Shown piece by piece: positions 5,558 to 7,845 of a DNA stretch of 7,845 nt (positions within the stretch are counted from its first letter, which is position 1; the number at the start of each line of letters is the position of its first letter). Below the pieces are notes generated by a model, which searched no databases, was not told the DNA's origin, and saw nothing but the letters and a program-made list of their open reading frames with translations. Source of the DNA: Oscillospiraceae bacterium (GTDB lineage: Bacteria > Bacillota > Clostridia > Oscillospirales > Oscillospiraceae); the NCBI GenBank assembly GCA_009776905.1, contig WRMX01000129.1, positions 1-7,845 on the forward strand, written 5' to 3'. Position numbers and translations under genes: made by a program.

Positions 5558-6588
5558 CCTTTTTTCTTCCCTTTATATACAAAAAATACGATTATTGCCG
5601 CGACGATTATTGCCGCGATGAGTATGAGCGCGCGGATCTCGTCGCTTGTCGCGACGACGACGGCGGCAAGCCCGAGCACGCCGCTGATCGCATATAGGAT
5701 GACGACGGCTTGTTTCTGGCTCAGGCCCATGTCGAGCAGCCTGTGGTGGAAATGGCCGCGGTCGGGCGACCAAGGTTTTTGCCCTTTGAGCAGGCGTCGC
5801 AGGAACGCGAACATCGTGTCGACCAATGGCAGCGCGAGCACGAGGAACGGAGCGGCGAATGAGACCACCGCGTAAAATTTGAACAGGCCGAGTATCGACA
5901 TTGTCGCCAATATGTAGCCGAGGAGAAGGGCGCCCGTGTCGCCCATGAATATTTTTGCCGGATTGAAGTTGAACGGCATGAATCCGAGGCACGCGCCCGC
6001 GAGCGCCGCCATTATCACGGCAACGTTCACGTCCGAAACCATCAGCGATATGATGAGCATGACTATCGAGGATATCGTCGACACGCCGACCGCCAGCCCG
6101 TCGAGGCCGTCGATCAGGTTGACGGAGTTCGTGATTGCCACGATCCATAGGACCGTGATCGGTATTGAGAACGACCTGAGGTGGACGTATTCGGCTGCGC
6201 TGAAGACAAACGGGTTTGAGAACGTGTCGATTATTACGCCGAAATAGACGGCGACCAGCGCCGCGATGATTTGGACGAGGAATTTTATGGCAGCGTGCAG
6301 TTGCATGAGGTCGTCAAGGACGCCGACGGCAACGATGATGACGGTGCCGATCAGGATTCCCTGGATTTGCCTTGTTATATCGGCGAAAAGCACCACGCTC
6401 AGCACGAAGCCTATGAATATCGCAAGCCCGCCCAGCCTGGGGATGGGGCTTTTATGCACCCTGCGGGAGTCTTTCGGCACATCCATCGCGCCAATGCGTT
6501 TCGCGAACCATTTCACACCGGGAGTCGCGACGAAGCTGACGATCAGCGCTATTGCTACTGCGAGGCCGATTCTTATGTATAACGGCAT
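5554..6588 (-). CDS. WecA/TagO-type undecaprenyl-phosphate sugar-1-phosphate transferase
   Basis: This polytopic membrane enzyme (344 aa, about ten or eleven hydrophobic segments) belongs to the MraY/WecA/TagO glycosyltransferase 4 family. It would transfer a HexNAc-1-phosphate, usually GlcNAc-1-P, from UDP-sugar to undecaprenyl phosphate and so start a wall teichoic acid or other envelope polysaccharide. Signatures are VHKSPIPRLGG (44-54), the Asp pair in GVLDDL (D92, D93), NSVNLIDGLDGLA (154-166), KIFMGDTGA (212-220, D217) and DRGHFHHRL (276-284). The last fits WecA/TagO better than MraY. The acceptor sugar cannot be read from sequence, so no symbol is given. The ATG at 6588 has AGGGGGG 8 nt upstream. 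The last helix holds an in-frame 15-bp duplication. The gene is 157 bp after trpS and overlaps the next gene by 4 bp. Confidence 0.93.
   Translation of the reverse strand: MPLYIRIGLAVAIALIVSFVATPGVKWFAKRIGAMDVPKDSRRVHKSPIPRLGGLAIFIGFVLSVVLFADITRQIQGILIGTVIIVAVGVLDDLMQLHAAIKFLVQIIAALVAVYFGVIIDTFSNPFVFSAAEYVHLRSFSIPITVLWIVAITNSVNLIDGLDGLAVGVSTISSIVMLIISLMVSDVNVAVIMAALAGACLGFMPFNFNPAKIFMGDTGALLLGYILATMSILGLFKFYAVVSFAAPFLVLALPLVDTMFAFLRRLLKGQKPWSPDRGHFHHRLLDMGLSQKQAVVILYAISGVLGLAAVVVATSDEIRALILIAAIIVAAIIVFFVYKGKKKG
5589..5618. repeat. Perfect 15-bp in-frame tandem repeat inside the WecA/TagO-type gene
   Basis: CGATTATTGCCGCGA occurs twice back to back (5589-5603, 5604-5618). In the protein it gives AAIIV twice in the last transmembrane helix, so the frame and hydrophobicity are kept. 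It is probably a small slippage duplication. Confidence 0.85.
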
Positions 6589-6633
6589 TTATGTTGCCCC
6601 CCTAACCCGGACGCTTCTGCCCGGAAGTTACCA

Positions 6634-6715
6634 CTCGGACGCGGTCACCTGGTCGCTGCTGCCTGGTCGCTGCTGCCTTGTCGTGCCGCTCGGACGCGGT
6701 CACCTGGTCGTGCCG
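6634..6715. repeat. Short GC-rich direct repeats between trpS and the WecA/TagO-type gene
   Basis: Two perfect copies of a 22-nt word starting CTCGGACGCGGTCACC lie at 6634-6655 and 6689-6710. Between them a 14-nt unit, CCTGGTCGCTGCTG, is repeated exactly at 6648-6661 and 6662-6675, with a decayed third copy at 6676-6688. GCGTCCGAG or GCGTCCGGG on the minus strand recurs three times in this 157-bp gap. No protein frame or T-run terminator is visible, and I see no promoter for the downstream gene, so it may be transcribed through from trpS. Confidence 0.85.
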
Positions 6716-6745
6716 GTATCCGCGATAATATTCGGCAAACGGCCT

Positions 6746-7747
6746 TCATGCGGTGATGAAGCCGATTTTTTTATATACTTTATTGAGAGTTCTGTTTGCG
6801 GTCGCGGCCGCTTTTTGGGCGCCTTGCGCGTATATGGTTTCGAGATAGGATTTGTCGGCTATGAGCCGTAGGGCTTCTTCGCGTATGGGGCGGAGCGTCT
6901 CGACGACGACCTCGCCGACGCTCTGCTTGAAGTCGCCGTAGCCCTTGCCGGCGAATTCGTCCTCGATGGCGGAGAAGCTCTTGTTTGTGCATGCGGAGTA
7001 TATCTGCATGAGGTTTGACACGCCGGGCTTCTCGGCGGGGTCATGCCGCACGCTTGTCTCGCTGTCCGTCTTTGCGCGTTTGAACGAGCGCATGATGTCG
7101 TCGGGCGAGTCCAGCAGGAGGACGCAGCCGCCGCCGCTGATTTCGGACTTTGACATCTTTTCCGTGGGGCTTTGGAGGTCCATGATCCTTGCCCCGATTT
7201 TTGGTATATATGGTTCGGGGAGCTTGAAAACGTCGCCGTATACTCCATTGAAGCGTACCGCTACATCGCGCGTCAGTTCGATATGCTGCTTTTGGTCGTC
7301 GCCGACGGGGACGAGGTCCGCTTGGTAGAGCAAGATGTCGGCTGCCATCAACGAGGGGTATGTGAAGAGCCCTGCGTTGATGTTCTCCGCGTTTTTTGCC
7401 GATTTGTCTTTGAACTGCGTCATGCGCGAGAGCTCGCCGAACATTGTGTAGCAGCTCAGCACCCATCCGAGCTGCGCATGGGCCGGCACGTGGCTTTGTA
7501 TGAAGAGGGTGTTGTTTTGCGGGTCGATGCCGCATGCGATGTATTGCGCGAGTTGCGACAGCGTCCGCTTGCGAAGCTCTGCCGGGTCTTGCCGCGCTGT
7601 TATGGCGTGCATGTCGACTATCGTGAAGTAGCAGTCATATGTTTCGGACAGGGCTGCCCAGTTTTTGAGCGCGCCGAGGTATGTGCCGAGGGTCATGGCG
7701 CCGCTGGGCTGGATGCCTGATAGTATCGTTTTTTTGTTGTTTTCCAT
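6746..7747 (-). CDS. trpS: Tryptophan--tRNA ligase
   Basis: This class I aminoacyl-tRNA synthetase charges tRNA-Trp. It is 333 aa, the normal bacterial length. The nucleotide-binding region GIQPSGAMTLGTYLGAL (11-27) contains the HIGH-equivalent as T19-L20-G21-T22, where TIGN or TLGN is usual. KMSKS is intact (197-201, in SPTEKMSKSE). LMAADILLYQADLVPVGDDQKQHIELTRD (133-161) carries the Trp-recognition aspartate (D137) and the typical GDDQ stretch. The ATG at 7747 has AGGAG 9 nt upstream. No T-box leader can be judged, because only 98 bases upstream are in the window. It is first in the visible minus-strand group and is followed after 157 bp by the WecA/TagO-type gene. The product is certain; the T22 variant is noted as a finding. 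Confidence 0.97.
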   Translation of the reverse strand: MENNKKTILSGIQPSGAMTLGTYLGALKNWAALSETYDCYFTIVDMHAITARQDPAELRKRTLSQLAQYIACGIDPQNNTLFIQSHVPAHAQLGWVLSCYTMFGELSRMTQFKDKSAKNAENINAGLFTYPSLMAADILLYQADLVPVGDDQKQHIELTRDVAVRFNGVYGDVFKLPEPYIPKIGARIMDLQSPTEKMSKSEISGGGCVLLLDSPDDIMRSFKRAKTDSETSVRHDPAEKPGVSNLMQIYSACTNKSFSAIEDEFAGKGYGDFKQSVGEVVVETLRPIREEALRLIADKSYLETIYAQGAQKAAATANRTLNKVYKKIGFITA

Positions 7748-7799
7748 GTTGGTTGTCTCCTGTTTGGGTGGTTTTGGAGGGAGCGGCTGCGGAGCGTTG

Positions 7800-7845
7800 G
7801 GCGGGGCGGCTGCGGGGGGCGGGGCGGCTGCAGGGGGTGTGGCGG
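7800..7845. repeat. GC-rich 18-bp tandem repeat upstream of trpS
   Basis: GGCGGGGCGGCTGCGGGG at 7800-7817 is repeated at 7818-7835 with one change, and a partial, more diverged copy runs to the window edge. A related GAGCGGCTGCGGAG lies at 7781-7794. The 98 bases upstream of trpS show no promoter or gene I can support. Confidence 0.8.

Noticed and set aside
1..7845. A defence, secretion or mobile multi-gene system
   Set aside because: All full-length genes are housekeeping or single uncharacterised proteins. No nuclease/ATPase pair, CRISPR array, integrase or phage gene is visible.

Overview
This is an ordinary chromosomal housekeeping stretch from a bacterium. It most likely belongs to the Clostridia side of the Bacillota. 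The reasons are a DUF951 zinc-ribbon-like protein, a YqeG-type HAD phosphatase, a small Cys-rich protein beginning MLFDKN (a type I associate with anaerobic clostridia), purine-rich Shine-Dalgarno sites and a near-consensus SigA-type promoter. Most of the window is moderately GC-rich. No tRNA, rRNA, CRISPR array, prophage or intact transposon is visible. I found no convincing new multi-gene system.

Layout, left to right. Positions 1-283 are an AT-richer stretch (about 44% G+C over 1-240 by hand count) with no recognisable gene, but with one coding-like open frame on the minus strand. Positions 284-3413 are a tight minus-strand operon read from right to left: glyA (serine hydroxymethyltransferase), a DUF951 protein, yqeG and an M24 Xaa-Pro aminopeptidase. 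A strong promoter lies at 3503-3531. Neighbouring genes in it overlap or are 2 nt apart, apart from one imperfect 62-bp tandem duplication across the DUF951/yqeG junction. That duplication turned the older yqeG start into a 21-codon upstream ORF.

Positions 3414-3668 are a divergent intergenic region. From it nth (endonuclease III) runs rightward at 3669-4307, followed by the small four-Cys protein at 4474-4683. The gap between these two carries a palindromic dispersed-repeat-like sequence, and a perfect hairpin abuts the small gene's stop codon.

Positions 4790-7747 hold a second minus-strand group: trpS, a WecA/TagO-type polyprenyl-phosphate sugar-1-phosphate transferase, and a membrane-anchored extracytoplasmic protein overlapping it by 4 bp. 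The trpS-transferase gap contains short GC-rich repeats, and another GC-rich 18-bp repeat lies upstream of trpS at the window's right edge.

The genes serve one-carbon metabolism (glyA), peptide turnover (M24 peptidase), base-excision repair (nth), tRNA charging (trpS) and cell-envelope glycopolymer initiation (WecA/TagO). The best leads for a second look are the duplication-made upstream ORF, the unexplained AT-rich left edge, the repeat-bearing intergenic regions and the two uncharacterised proteins.
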